Assembly: GCA_029204225.1 (NCBI GenBank)
Contig: CM055110.1
Span: 34,915,947 to 34,979,946, forward strand
From: Diphasiastrum complanatum
Lineage: Eukaryota > Streptophyta > Lycopodiopsida > Lycopodiales > Lycopodiaceae
Length of the DNA stretch: 64,000 bases
Direction: 5' to 3'
Made by a program: the position numbers and the translations under genes. Positions 33,592-46,326 of the stretch are shown piece by piece. How positions within the stretch are numbered: the stretch's first letter is position 1; each line of letters opens with the position of its first letter. The notes beneath the pieces were generated by a model, which had not been told where the DNA came from, made no database searches, and saw nothing but the letters and a program-made list of their open reading frames with translations.

Positions 33592-35749
33592 AACGGTCCA
33601 AATTGAGTTTGTGGCCACCATTACCTAGGGCATAATAATAAGACCTTATTATATTTTACACTCTGATTTTCAGCCCTCAAAATAATAAGTTTCCATTAGC
33701 GGAACTCATGGATGAAATCTTGAAAATGCATAGGCCTCGTGGATGGAATCTTGAAAATATGTAGACCTCATGATAAAATCATTAGTAGAATCTTACAAAT
33801 GATTCACAAGTTTATTTCCTTTAAAGTTTTTGTGACACACATTATATACGATAACATTCTCTCGACCCATGGCAAGGTCCCTCTTTTTAACTGATCATAT
33901 CAACGTAGCATCAAAGGCATCAAACTTTTCCTTCACACATTAAATGGCCATTGCACCACTCTAGATGTCCACAATTAAATCTTAACCATGAGTGCTATAT
34001 TTCATTATATTCAGTACATCATAGATGCATATCAAGAATGTATATTCATGTCCTTCCCAGACATGTATGCCAAGAACAACTACGTACTCTGTCATGTACA
34101 CATGAACACATAAGGCTTCCTAACTAACTAACTAACATAGTGACTGATTGTGAAGTGCCACCATGGTTTGCAACCATGAATTAACAAATTTACATGAGAG
34201 ATCAAGATAGAACTGTGTAGACAACCCATTACATAGAACAATGTTTTAGTAATGTCCAACAAATCTCAAGTTCTATTCTTTGCAAAAATGCATTAGATTT
34301 CTCGTTTGTTGCTTCATACCATTTTCACATTCTTTTTTGGGTGATTGAAAGAATTTTATCCCTTCATACATCCCTCTTAATCATTTCTATTAACTTCATC
34401 TTTTGTACATGAAATTTTAAATTTAGTTTTTTAAAGATAAGCTTATCAAAACTTCAATATGAACTCGTAATTCTGTGTGTGGAGAATTGTGATTTTAACT
34501 TATGAGAATAGAATCTATTTTCCAATTTCAACAAATTAACATTTTATTTTCATATGTCCCTTGTTATGAAAGTTGAAAATTGTGGTCATCCAAAAACATC
34601 ATACAATAATTTTAAGTTTCACTTTTAGTCAAAATTGTAATTTGTGGTCTTATTCTAAAACTATGCACTATTTCATTTGAATAGGTTTATAAATAATTAA
34701 TTTGAAGTGCTTTGTGTTGGATTTCCACCCACTTTTTATATCAACTTTTGATGTATTTTTTGAAATGTAAATACTTAGGAGAATTTCATATGGCAATTTT
34801 CACACTATTTTATGATAGTATGCATAGATACATAAAAATTATGAGGAATTATATTTTCACATGGAAAAACCAACAAGCGACTTATAGAAACTTTTTGAAA
34901 ATGTACTTTGGAAATGATTCATACAACATAGAAAATACTGATGGGAATTATCATGAGTATCAGCACATCATTGCGCATCTATCTGACACATTGATCAACA
35001 TTTATATAGTGTCTAAAGACAGTACTAATCAATGTGCTCTTTGATGATGTAAATTTAATGGTTATAATTTTTAAACTTTGGTTTGAAATTAACTCAAAAA
35101 TAATTAGATCATGGTCAAAGTTCTAAATTGTTAGATTGGATTTGTAGATTTCTATTCAATAACCAAATAACACTTTAAAATAAAATTTGGCAGTTAGAAT
35201 TTTTTTTCCAAGTTATTGTTAGAATACTAAATTTCTTTTAACTATTAAGGATAGTTTATGAATATTTAGGGACAAGGGTAGATTTTAATTGAGTTTTAGA
35301 CGGAACCAACTTGAAAATTGGTGAGAAACCCCTTTTATTCACTAATTTGACTTTTAGGCCCTGCGACATAAAAAGTCCCGCAAAAAGGCCTAAAATCCTT
35401 TTCTTAACTTGTAACTCATCAATTATCTATGTGATCATCGGGTTGGATTTACACACGCAAGGTGCCAAATCCCTCTCAGATATTAACTAGGGTTAGGGTT
35501 GGCTCGATATCCGCAAACCCTCCAATAGCCATTTTTCTACATTTCTCAGTGGCTCTTCTTGCAGCGCTCTTCCACACTGAGGTTGCCCTACTTCCAGTAC
35601 TCCGCAACTTCAAACGGTTCGCAAATTGATGAAGAACCGAACAAGTTCTAACTACAAATGCTTTCTAGCTTCTTCTACAAAATTCCAGACTTCCATTTAA
35701 TTCAAATAGTTAGGGAGGTAGAAATTGGCCAATAGAATTTGATGCCAAT
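33592..35749. other. No gene recognised
   Basis: AT-rich. A 110-codon plus-strand frame at 34712-35044 is open but has low-complexity composition and no recognisable motif. 35.3-35.75 kb is GC-richer and may be LTR-like, followed by the TATA palindrome. Confidence 0.3.
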
Positions 35750-35765
35750 CCACTATATATAGTGG
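35750..35765. promoter_or_regulatory. Palindromic TATA element
   Basis: CCACTATATATAGTGG is a perfect 16-bp palindrome containing a TATATATA core. The sequence after it (CTTCATTTCAATACAAG) looks like an LTR or gene leader. The 36.0-36.7 kb stretch that follows shows no gene. Confidence 0.3.
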
Positions 35766-36739
35766 TAATCTCCAATCATTTGTACATGTTCTCTTCATTT
35801 CAATACAAGCAGGTTGGCTCTCTTATGAAATGGATATGGCTCTCCATCTTTCTTCCTCTAACTCTCATGCTTTCTTTGTGTTTGCTATTAGTTGGATTTG
35901 ATGCTTATTGGGATTGAATGTTCTTATGCTTTTTGTGAGAGAGAAAGGGAGAGAGAAAAGAGAAAGTATCTATTATTGTTGTGGATTAGGGTTAATGGAT
36001 GTAGTGTTAATGCTTAGTGTTAATATATCTTAGTGTTAGATGTGAATCTTATGCACATGCTGGATTATGAAATATGCTATCGCTCTGAAGGCCAAAGTGA
36101 CTGTACATCTAGTTGTTGGTAACCTTTTGTGAAAAGTTTAACACCTTCTTACAAAAATATCAGTTCTCTCAGAAGAACCAAGACCCATGCATAGGCACAA
36201 TGTACATCCTATCCCATACTAGGATGCAACACACATGCCTATATCGCATGCATGCATAGCCCATGGTCCTACTTAACTATTATCCGGATTAAGCATGGCC
36301 CCTACGTCTAAGACAACCCCTAATGGTACAAATCCCCATTAGGCCCATAACGTACTTCCCCCCTTATTTTAGTTTTGTCCTCAAAACTTACACTTCGGGA
36401 AACTCTTCTTTAGATTACCTTCTAGTTCCCATGAATTCTCATCATCAAAATATCCTTTCCAACGAACCAGATGCTCAATAACATCTCGACTTCGCAATCA
36501 CTTGGATCTTGTATCAAGAATCTTTTCAGGTTGTAAAGGAATCCTCTCGGATAAGTCCTCAAATGAATCTAGATTAGTACCAAAATTTGTTTGATTTCTT
36601 ATGCTTAGCCTTAACAAATTGTTCAAGTAATGAGCATCCTAAAAATAGCCGAAGGCCGACTACATGTTTCGGACCTTCACATTCTCCACTCTTCCATTTT
36701 GTGCCTTAAACATTTTTAGGCACCTTTGCATGTTTCGCG

Positions 36740-36960
36740 TTTTTCGCACCTTCGCAAAAAATGCGACAAAGTGATCAAAATCGATTTTAGACTTGTCTTA
36801 ATCATTTTAAGGCACCTTCACCTTTTTCGCACCTTTGCGAAAAATGTGACACAATGACCAAAATCCATTTTAGACTTGTCTTAATCATTTTAAAGCACCA
36901 TTGCCTTTTTTGCAATTTTTGCACCTTCCAAAAAAATGCGATACAGTGGCCATAATGCCT
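36740..36960. repeat. Tandem repeat, 83-92 bp unit, with GCACCTTCGC motif
   Basis: Units start at about 36745, 36828 and 36920 with CGCACCTTCGCAAAAAATGC and variants. The first two share TTTTAGACTTGTCTTAATC. Open stretches on both strands at 36.8-37.2 kb are shadows of this repeat. Confidence 0.75.
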
Positions 36961-37442
36961 TGGTATCCATTTCAGGCCTACCTTCAGGTTTTCACATTTC
37001 TCTGCCTTTGCCTTTTTGGACACCTTCGGGATTTGCATGCCTTCCCTGTTCAAAAGCACCTTCAGGTTTTTCGAGTTTTTCCAACAATGGCAGACCGACA
37101 TTGCCAACTTATTACCAACCCTAAAAACAGCTGGACCGCTAAATATCTCAAGGGCGGGTATCTGCTTTTTTGTACATATACAAAGACTAGAGTAATTAGC
37201 ATTCAAAGCTTGTAAGATATTTTTAAGACACTTGTAAATACATATACGACTAGCTGAATCAAGCTAATTAAGGTTTTTCATTATTATCAGAGTTTTTTTT
37301 TAGCCAGCGTTATCACGCTCAACAAGCTGAAGTATATATTATGTACAAATTATTTTGGATTTAACCTACCTATATTATTTCCACACATTATGTACAATTC
37401 TACAAGGTTTAATCAAGCTATAATTTTTTAGTTTTGACAATT

Positions 37443-37488
<46 letters not shown>

Positions 37489-38020
37489 TCCCTTCCTATC
37501 TATTCCAATTGTAGAGATAATGCAATCCAAGTTTGCTTTAAATGCAAAGTTTTAGAGGAGGACATGATTCATCTTTTTTATGTCATTTTTTCTCTTTGGT
37601 GATCTCTTTCTAATAATTTCATTGCTAGATTCCATGTTAAATTTCAAAACTTTTTCTATTTTAATTTGATGCTTTATGATATTGTTTTTGTTAAACCTTT
37701 GTTGGCAAAGTTTTTGAGTGGTCTCTTTATGGAAGATTGACTAGCTTGATAGAATTTGCTCTACTTTTGTATAGAGTCTTTAATCTATGTTTACCCTTTT
37801 GAGAGAAATATAAATGAAAATACATGGAGATAAAAAAGACTATATTTGATTAAAAAAAAAACCAAACTTGGGTACAAGTGATGGCACAGAATGCTTGAGG
37901 ACCAAGACTATTAATCAAATTGAGTAAATGACATCCTTATGCTTACTCTTATTAATTTATTTCTTGAGTCAGTTGGTACACTTTGTTTCAACATAAATTC
38001 TAATAAAAGTATTGCCCTTA
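36961..38020. other. No gene recognised; (AC)n at 37448-37489
   Basis: Sequence between the tandem repeat and the copia LTR, with a 21-unit AC microsatellite. Confidence 0.4.
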
Positions 38021-38721
38021 TGTGAAAGTACTGTACTTTAGGACCATAAATGGATCTACAAAAGATCCACAAGAGTGATTGGATGCTCGCTTAACAATCT
38101 ATCAAAAAACTAGACACAAAAAAGTTGTTCTAGATTGGCAATTTGACAAACAACAAGCATTAACAATCAAAAGCATTGATATACATTGAAATTCGAGCTC
38201 GCACGTGTGTACTACAGGCTGTAGTACGGCCTTCAACCTGAGAAACAAGTACAAATTGACTTGGTTTCATTTGGATCACAAAAACTCAATGTACATAGTG
38301 AACTAGCTTGAGATTGCCAATGAGCTCCAAAAATTTTCTATCTTCTCACTATGGAGAGAGGGAATACATAGCAAATTCGACTTCCTTCTTGAAGTTAGGT
38401 GGATTTCCACCATGTAATAAGGAAGTTAACTCACTCTCCTTGACCTAAAATGAAACCCTAGTCTATTTCCTAGAGTTATGCTTGGTAGGTAGCTAGTTGG
38501 TCAAATTTTCACCTTAAACTTAGGTGTAGGTCCTATGAAGTAGGGATGACCACCAAATAGACATGACCAACTCTCTTGACTTGACCTAACCTACATTAGG
38601 ATGGGTTTCCCATGTGGAATCATGGCCTCACATGTGTGGGACCCACTTGTGTACACAATTTACACTATTCTACATGGTTTTTGATCAAGCTAGATTTGCC
38701 AATTTTTGGCAATTCTTCACA
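38021..38721 (-). repeat. 3' LTR of the copia element
   Basis: 701 bp, starts TGTGAAG and ends CTTTCACA on the minus strand. Near-identical to 41571-42271. Confidence 0.92.
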
Positions 38722-38730
38722 CTCCTCCTC
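38722..38730 (-). other. Polypurine tract
   Basis: AAATTTGAGGAGGAG directly before the 3' LTR on the minus strand, typical of copia elements. Confidence 0.8.
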
Positions 38731-38931
38731 AAATTTAGCTTGATCTATTTACAACTCTCTTGATAGATCAATGAAAGCTTTTAGAAGTGTCTAAAAAATC
38801 CAGCTACAAAGAAGGAACTTTTGAGACTCCAATAGAGAATGATGTCCATGAAGGATCTTTCACCACCTCTTAGAGGATCCCTTACAAGATATTCCATAAA
38901 TGTGTCTATATACATGTAGCACACTTCAAAA

Positions 38932-40785
38932 CTAAACATCATGCCAAGCCATGGATTCCAAGGCATTTTGTGCACTTGAAGATACATCAATTAAAATATT
39001 AAGTGCATAAATAATGTTGCCAAAGACAACTTGTCTTGCTTGATCCATATGATTGAGCCTAGATGGCTCCATCTTGATACTCAAGGTTCTTCTTGGAGTC
39101 CTTGGGTCTTGAGCTTGCTCCTCCACTTGACTTGACTCCAAACCATCAATGAATTGAATAAGGTGTTGATCCAAAGGTGCTTCTTCAAGTTTACAAATCT
39201 TCCACTCTTGAAAGATCACATTTCCACCATTGACAAATTCTTTGGCTGAAAACAAGTAGATTCTACAATCTCTACTTGAAGAGCAAAACACTACCATTAT
39301 TCCTATCATTGAAATAGGATAATCTTTGGTCCTTGCATTGGAATGATCATGCTCAGAGCATGTGGACCCAAAGATTTCCAATACAAATGATGTTTCATCT
39401 TTTATGACACTATTCAAACTATTACAAAAATAGTTATCCAATGAAATTGCTTTATCAACAACAAATGTAGATTTCAAAGCATCCCATTTCATTGTCTTGT
39501 CATACAAAGTAATAAACACCATGAATCTTAAAGGTAAGAAACAAGTCACCTCATGTCTACTAATACTTTCCAAAATGTATTCAAAGATAGTAGACTCTCC
39601 AATGCTCACCACCCTTGCAAGATGCACACTTGAATGGACAATTTGCATGCAATTTGATGACTCGGACATTGTCATTGAGGACTCCCTTGGAGCTCTCATG
39701 CTTTGAGGCTGATCCTCAAGATCTTCCTCCTTTTGATGCTCCTCCTCAATGCAAGCAAGATCACACTTTGCCAAGATCTCCTCTTGAGTGATCTCCTCCT
39801 TTGCCAAGCTCATTCTTTTAAAAGAAACACTAGCTTCCAACTTAAACAATCTTCCATGTTTAAATCCCTTTGCAATGCAAACATCATTCTTCAAGATGAA
39901 GCAAACACCATGCTTAAAGTGGACATCCAAACCACTTTCTAAGAGTAGACCAACACTAAGCATATTCTTGGTGATTGATGGTACATAAAGGACATTTTCT
40001 AGATCCATGCATTTTGAGGATTCTAGACACAAAGAGATGGTGCCAAGGCCATCTATCCTACACTCTTCATCATTTGCAGTAAAGACAAACGTTTTAGCAT
40101 CATTGAATGAGTGTAAGGTTGAGAAAAAGTCCTTTTCACAAGACATGTGGGAGCTAGCCCCACTGTCAATCCACCAATTGTCTCTTGAATTGCTATTGCT
40201 TGTTGGTGAGGATGTAGATGCCGTCAAGAATACATCTACTTCATCATCCTCCTCCTCCTTTGCAAGGTTTCCTTGTTTGTCCTCCTCCACTTGTGCTCTT
40301 AGCCTCTTGTAGCATTTAGATGCATAATGCCCCTTCTTTCCACAAAAGAAGCATTTTTGCTTTGACTTGTCCTTTGAGCTTGATGCATCATCCCCTTCTT
40401 TGGCCTCCTTTGGATGCTTCTTCTTTCCATTGGTCTTCTTTTTGCCCTTGAATGAGAAATTGGCTTTCTCATCACCATCCTGCAAAGACAAGGAATTCAT
40501 CCTAGATTTTACATGGAGCATCCTACACTCTTCAGCCACTAATACACTGTGAAGTTTTTCTATAGTTGGTAAAGTGTCTTGGATGGCAAAACTTTGGACC
40601 AAATTTGCAAAGTCATCTCCTAGACCATTAAGGAAAATTTGTACAAGCTCTCCATCATGAATCTTCTCTAACTAATAAAGGTCTTGGAGCACCAAGAGTG
40701 ACTCCATTCTAACCTTCCAAATAGCATAATTTGTAGAATTCAACCTCTCACTAGCTTCTGAAAGGTATGCTCCAGCAGATCCCAT
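38932..40785 (-). CDS. Copia gag-protease chimeric ORF (one TAG near the N-terminus)
   Basis: From the ATG at 40785 (MGSAGAYLSEASERLNSTNY, the usual copia gag start) the frame has one TAG at 40674-40672 and is then open for over 550 codons. Gag is shortened: the central capsid-like part is missing between VLQDLY and EKIHDGELVQIFLNGLGDDF. Then come a zinc knuckle (CFFCGKKGHYASKC, CX2CX4HX4C), a basic Lys-rich stretch, and the protease with its Asp intact (WWIDSGASSHMS) and the NVLYVPSITKNMLS block. The integrase core is absent. Instead a segment of unclear origin (MKWDALKSTFVVDKAI) leads to the integrase-tail pattern YLFSAKEFVNGGNVIFQE. RT and RNase H are absent. Several in-frame deletions with the frame preserved suggest that the ORF has been kept for translation, or that a very recent master copy carried it. 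Confidence 0.85.
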
Positions 40786-40811
40786 TTTACTAGTGACTTC
40801 TACAAACAAGA

Positions 40812-41130
40812 AATAGATTTGATTGACTTGAAACTCACAAAGGTCTCACACTTGCAGTGTTTCACTCAAATTTGATTTCTAATCCAACAAATGGACTTAT
40901 AATCACAGTTCCATCACTCCCTCACAAAGCTGGAATGAAGATAAGATGAAGTGAAAACTACTTTCAAACAAATCTTGCCAAGAAATGGATTTGATTGTCT
41001 CTAGAAACTCACTAAGGTCTCTCTCTTGTAGTTTTTCACTCAAATTAGATTTCTAATCCAACAAATGGACTTATAATCTCAGTTCTAGAATGAAGATAAG
41101 ATGATGTGAAAGCTACTTACAATCAAATCT
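40812..41130 (-). repeat. Imperfect tandem repeat in the copia 5' leader (about 170 bp x 2)
   Basis: Both halves share GATTTGATTG, TTTCACTCAAATT, GATTTCTAATCCAACAAATG and GAATGAAGATAAGATGA. It lies between PBS and gag, where packaging and translation signals usually are. Confidence 0.8.
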
Positions 41131-41557
41131 TGCCAATTTTGGCTAGTTTTGGACAAAAAAATGACTTAATCTCTTTCTTCCTTCTTGGTGTACTTTCAAG
41201 ACCTGTTTTTAACCTTAATAGGACTTGAACTCAGCCTAGATTAATTAGATTCCATGAAACAAATTCAAATCTAATCAATGGCAAATGATCTTGGTAGATT
41301 ATCCTAGGATCTCCACCAAAAATGACACCAACAGCTCACAAATTGAATTTTTTTGGATCAAATGAATACCATGCATTAAATACAGGTTCAGAGGTGCCCA
41401 CACATGTGGACAGTACGGATTTGGACCCCTACCAAGTTTGGGATCAAATCTCCTCACCAAAATCAAGATTCTAGCTTGCCCTCTCAATACTAGTTTTAGC
41501 ACCAAAACTTGCTAAAAATGGATTTGCATTAGATCAATGGCTTATGCTCTTGTACTT

Positions 41558-41570
41558 GGCTCTGATACCA
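41558..41570 (-). other. Primer-binding site
   Basis: Minus strand TGGTATCAGAGCC, the exact plant initiator-tRNA complement, directly after the 5' LTR. Confidence 0.9.
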
Positions 41571-42271
41571 TGTGAAAGTACTGTACTTTACGACCATAAA
41601 TGGATCTACAAAAGATCCACAAGAGTGATTGGATGCTTGCTTAACAATCTATCAAAAAACTAGACACAAAAAAGTTGATCTAGATTGGCAATTTGACAAA
41701 CAACAAGCATTAACAATCAAAAGCATTGATAAACATTGAAATCCGAGCTCACACGTGTGTACTACAGGCTTTAGTATGGCCTTCAACCTGAGAAACAAGT
41801 AAAAATTGACTTGGTTTCATTTGGATCACAAAAACTCAATGTACATAGTGAACTAGCTTGAGATTGCCAATGAGCTCCAAAAATTTTCTATCTTCTCACT
41901 ATGGAGAGAGGGAATACATAGCAAATTCGACTTCCTTCTTGAAGTTAGGTGGATTTCCACCATGTAATAAGGAAGTTAACTCACTCTCCTTGACCTAAAA
42001 TGAAACCCTAGTCTATTTCCTAGAGTTATGCTTGGTAGGTAGCTAGTTGGTCAAATTTTCACCTTAAACTTAGGTGTAGGTCCTATAAAGTAGGGATGAC
42101 CACCAAATAGACATGACCAACTCTCTTGACTTGACCTAACCTACATTAGGATGGGTTTCCCATGTGGCATCATGGCCTCACATGTGTGGGACCCACTTGT
42201 GTACACAATTTACACTATTCTACATGGTTTTTGATCAAGCTAGATTTGCCAATTTTTGGCAATTCTTCACA
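41571..42271 (-). repeat. 5' LTR of the copia element
   Basis: 701 bp, near-identical to 38021-38721. It drives transcription leftwards into the gag-protease ORF. Confidence 0.92.
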
Positions 42272-45200
42272 CCTTGGACTTTTGCATCAACATTGTAGTC
42301 TCTTTTTGGAACCATTGAAATTTGTAAAAAAACTAACTTACCAATTTAAGAGAAAAAAATTGTAATATGCACTTGCATAAAAATTAGAGCATCAAGTGAA
42401 ATACGTAGAGTGTCATTGGAGTATATATTAGCTTGTTTTCTAACTTATGTCCTTTTCATAAAAGTGTGAATATAAGATGAGTAATCATTTGTAGAGTTTG
42501 GTTGCAAAAAATGACTAGTGAAGGAGTCTCAAAGTGATCAATTTTTTGTCTCATAGGGCACAAATCAGTTTGAAACAAAAAACAATATATTTGAGTGATA
42601 TTTTCCTTGACATATATATTTGATCATACTATTGTAGATTTTAGTCAATTTCAAAGTACAAAAGTTTTGAAAGCCATGCATCAATTCATATAGTGACACT
42701 TCTCACTTTTCTTAGACCTTAGAGACCAAATAAAATCAAAGTCTATTAGACAAACAAATCTAAAATGTGACTTTTTATTTTCAAAAAAAATTTAGGGCTC
42801 TTTTTGGAGTGACTAGATTAATCAATAATACTTAAAAAAATGTTGAAGTTCAAGTACTAATTGCCAAAAACCAAAATAAGTTAAAAGTGTCACATGAGTG
42901 ATAGGAAATTTGTAGGTTTTTTATGCTACATTCCTGATAAAATGACAAAATACACCCTTACATAAAAAAGACTCAATTCTCAAACTATGCAAGATCGAAA
43001 GAAAAGTTGTTGGAAGTCAAGAATATAAGTACCATTGACAAAGTGTATAGAAGTACCTAATTTATTATGTTTTGCTTGTGATGCTTTGAATTTGTACCAA
43101 TAATTTTTTGGTTTTGATTTAGTCGGGTTGCATCTTCTAGACGGATGGTGAAACTGAACTTTGTCTTTTTGTTGATGTTTTTCTTGATATTGAGAGAGAT
43201 GATTTCTATTTAGTATGTCTTATGTATCAAACTTTTGTGGCACTACATATCACATGCAAAAAAAAGTCTATGTACCATAACTAAAAGTTTTGCTCATGGA
43301 GTAACTTTTAGCCTTCAATTTTCAAATAAGAGTAACAATATTTGCACTTGAATCAAGAAATCAAAGAAAGAAACAAAGGAATCAATTCATTTTATGGAAC
43401 ATTGATAAAACAAATTGGCTGTATAAGCCATGACTAAAATGTATGTAGGTGACATGTTATTCTAGTAAAGACATTATTATTGTGAATACTTACAAATATT
43501 CTAACTTTTTTCAAATTGCTTTCAAAATCCCACTACCCAAATCATTTATCTCACACTACGGTATGAGACATTACTATATATGTACTCATATGGAATTGAT
43601 TTGACTATGTTTTGAATAGTGTAAAAAATGACAAACTTTTAAGTTAATATACAAAATATTCAAAACATAGAGTTTACTTTTTACTATATGTTTTGCTACA
43701 CTAAAGCTTGAATTTTTGTACATATCTTTGTAGCTCATATTATGTGAGCTTTCAAATTGCTATTTATTAAAAAAGATTATGTAATACTACAGACTTTTAA
43801 TCAATTGATTATATATGTAAAAGAAAATGTGCTATGGATGTCAAGTAGATCTATAGTTGCTATCGAAGAATAATCTCAAGTTTTCTAACGTAAAAAATGT
43901 ATTAAAAGAAAAAGTGGTTAAATAGGTCATTGTCTAGAGTAGCTTAACAATATATAGATTATTATCGTTCTTTTTTTCTCTCAAAAAAATTAACCGTAGA
44001 TTAAATACTTTTCACAAAGTATAGAGAAAAGATCAAAAGCTTACAAATGATAGAGTTTCTTTGCCTCCTTAAAAAGAAGCAAGGGGAAGATGACATAATC
44101 ACCATTCTTGAATTCCTTGCTATTTCTATCTATTAACCAAATATTCCAAATAGATAATCTTAATACATTGCCAATAACCATTAATAGCTGCATCCTCAAT
44201 ATAATATCGTTCAACAGATGTCACAGTGGCAAAACCTTCTGAATTTGATATGACATTAATATCTGTTGAGTAGACTTTTTCAAAGATAAATTATTATTGA
44301 TAAATGTGATGTTGCTTCCAATTATCTTATTGTACTTCATTTTTTCAACTAATTCAAAAGATGGATCTTTCTAATATTAATGAATAAAATAAGCAAGCTC
44401 TAATATATAGATGTCAAGAAGATAAAAATTACAAAAAAAATTATAGAATGCATATCTATCATTTGAAAAGAAATAGAATATGTAAATTATGTTAAAAGCT
44501 AATGGAAAGAAAAAAAATTCCAAAAGAAAAAGAAGATATTTACATTAAAAAATGCATAAATTGTATCTAAACATTTTGTTAACAAATAATTTGGTGTTGA
44601 TTTGAGTAAGTTTTGCAAAATAGATTGTGAGAGAACTAGTTTTCATAGCGTTTGAGATGACATTGTTAGTCTTTTTCAGGTCAGCCCTTTATGCACACTC
44701 CTACCTTCCAAATATGTATAGGTTGTAGATTTGTGAGTATTTTGCCATTTCATTCCCTGTTTCTGATGTTTTCTAGTTTCACAAATTCTGGCCAAGGAAT
44801 ATTGGTGTTCTTAGTTTAGACGACTCTCTTTTTCTCTATTTTTTTTTGTTTCAATATATTCCTTTTGAATTAACACACTAGTGCTAATGTGTGGACCCAG
44901 GTTTTAGGGGCCTGTGGACCCTATAGTGCCCGTATATTCTGACGGGACACAAATGGTTGTGTTCTAGATGAGGAAAAATGATTCAGAATCAATTTCTAAG
45001 CCCGAGAGGATATTCTGCCTCACAAGGTGCCCGTTATCCCTCCCTTTGTATTCCAAGAGGTTGGGCATAATAACCATTTTAAGACATAAATCACACTTCA
45101 TTCACTTACATCATGCACATGCTACTTAAAGTGTCACTCAAAAACTCACAACTTACACTGATGTGACGAACATTTTAGGCTAAGCACTGAACTCTATAGA

Positions 45201-45550
45201 CGTCCCATCTTTTTTGAGCATAATGCTAGTCTATCGAAAAACTGGCTATATCTATTCATGAATCACATTGAAAAATCAAACCTTGTGTTTAGAGTTTCTA
45301 CTATCAATAATAGCTATCCACAAAAACATCACATGCTACAAATAAATTGGAAATGTTAGATACACAAAGACCAATTTCATACCAATTTCAATCATTCCAC
45401 CTTAAAGCATATGCATTCTATCTCAATAGGATTGGAAGGAATTTACCTCAGTACTGTTCCAGACTTGTGCTCGATGGGGAGAGGAGGCTTGGCTAGTGAT
45501 CGCACTACTGCCACATTTTTGTTCTAACTGAATGTAGGACCGGTTTCTAA
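42272..45550. other. No gene or repeat recognised
   Basis: AT-rich sequence with many short poly-A and poly-T runs and no long open frame. From 44.88 kb base composition becomes more mixed (CTGTGGACCCTATAG, TGACGGGACAC), possibly the leader or LTR remnant of the gypsy element whose integrase begins at 45.55 kb. Confidence 0.35.
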
Positions 45551-46326
45551 AAAAGATAAGAAGATAGCGGAACAATTCTCTATCTGAGGTAGTTTACTAT
45601 TTTGGAATGGATAAATTTGTGTACCAATGGATGATGAGTTAAAGAAAAGGATTCTTTATGAGTGTCATGGTGTTCCCTGTGCAGGACATCCAGATATACA
45701 CAGGACTTTGGACTTGGTCAAAAGAGAGTTTTATTGGCCAAAACTCAAGCCATTTGTCGAGTCGTATGTGGATAAATGTAGACCTTGTCAGTTAGCCAAA
45801 GCTGAATGCTTGAAGACTGGAGGGCTGTTACATCCCCTAGATATCCCTCAGAAACGATGGGAAAGTATATCTATGGACTTTGTGGTTGGATTTCCAAGGA
45901 CCCAACACCAAAATGATTCTATTTGGGTTGTGGTGGACAGGTTGACAAAGTTAGCTACTTTTATACCAGTCAAGTCAATTGCTAAGGCTTCAGATTTAGC
46001 TTAGATCTTTGCGAAAAGATTATTTAGGCTTTATGGACTGCCAAGTAATATAGTTAGTGATAGAGATCCTAAATTTACAGGTCACTTTTGGTCAGTTGTA
46101 TTCCATAAGCTAGAAACCTTGCTTAGTTTTAGTTCTTTTGATCATCCTGAATCAGATGGCCAAACTGAAAGAACTAATCAAACTATGGAGGATATGTTGA
46201 GAACATATGTGTCTCATAGGCAATCTCAGTGCCAGGAAGATTATGTTCCTTTGATTGAGTTTGCTTATAACAGTAGGAAACATTCTGCTACTAGTTATAG
46301 TCCATTAATGTTGATGTATAGTTTTC
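45551..46326 (+). pseudogene. Ty3/gypsy integrase, catalytic triad intact
   Basis: HHCC finger: ECHGVPCAGHPDIHRTL followed by YVDKCRPCQLAKAE. Core: Asp in SMDFVVGFPR, Asp in NIVSDRDPKFTGHFW, Glu in SDGQTERTNQTMED. Then IEFAYNSRKHSATSYSPLML. One TAG at about 46000 interrupts it, and it is cut off at about 46326 by LTR-derived sequence. It is the same chromovirus family as the 7.4-7.96 kb remnant but on the opposite strand. RT, RNase H and chromodomain are absent. Confidence 0.88.

Larger units (their letters stand above)
38021..42271 (-). mobile_element. Complete, young, non-autonomous Ty1/copia element
   Basis: Two 701-bp LTRs (38021-38721 and 41571-42271), both TGTGAA...TTCACA, differ at about a dozen sites by eye. 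The minus-strand PBS (41558-41570) and PPT (38722-38730) are in the right places, and the flanks CCTTA and CCTTG form an imperfect 5-bp target duplication. At 4.25 kb it lacks RT, RNase H and most of integrase. Its only product is the gag-protease-derived ORF. Confidence 0.9.

Noticed and set aside
34712-35044. 110-codon plus-strand frame
   Set aside because: AT-rich region, no motif, no splice or promoter context; length alone is weak evidence.
36802-37215. Overlapping frames on both strands
   Set aside because: They follow the tandem GCACCTTCGC repeat and share no domain signature.
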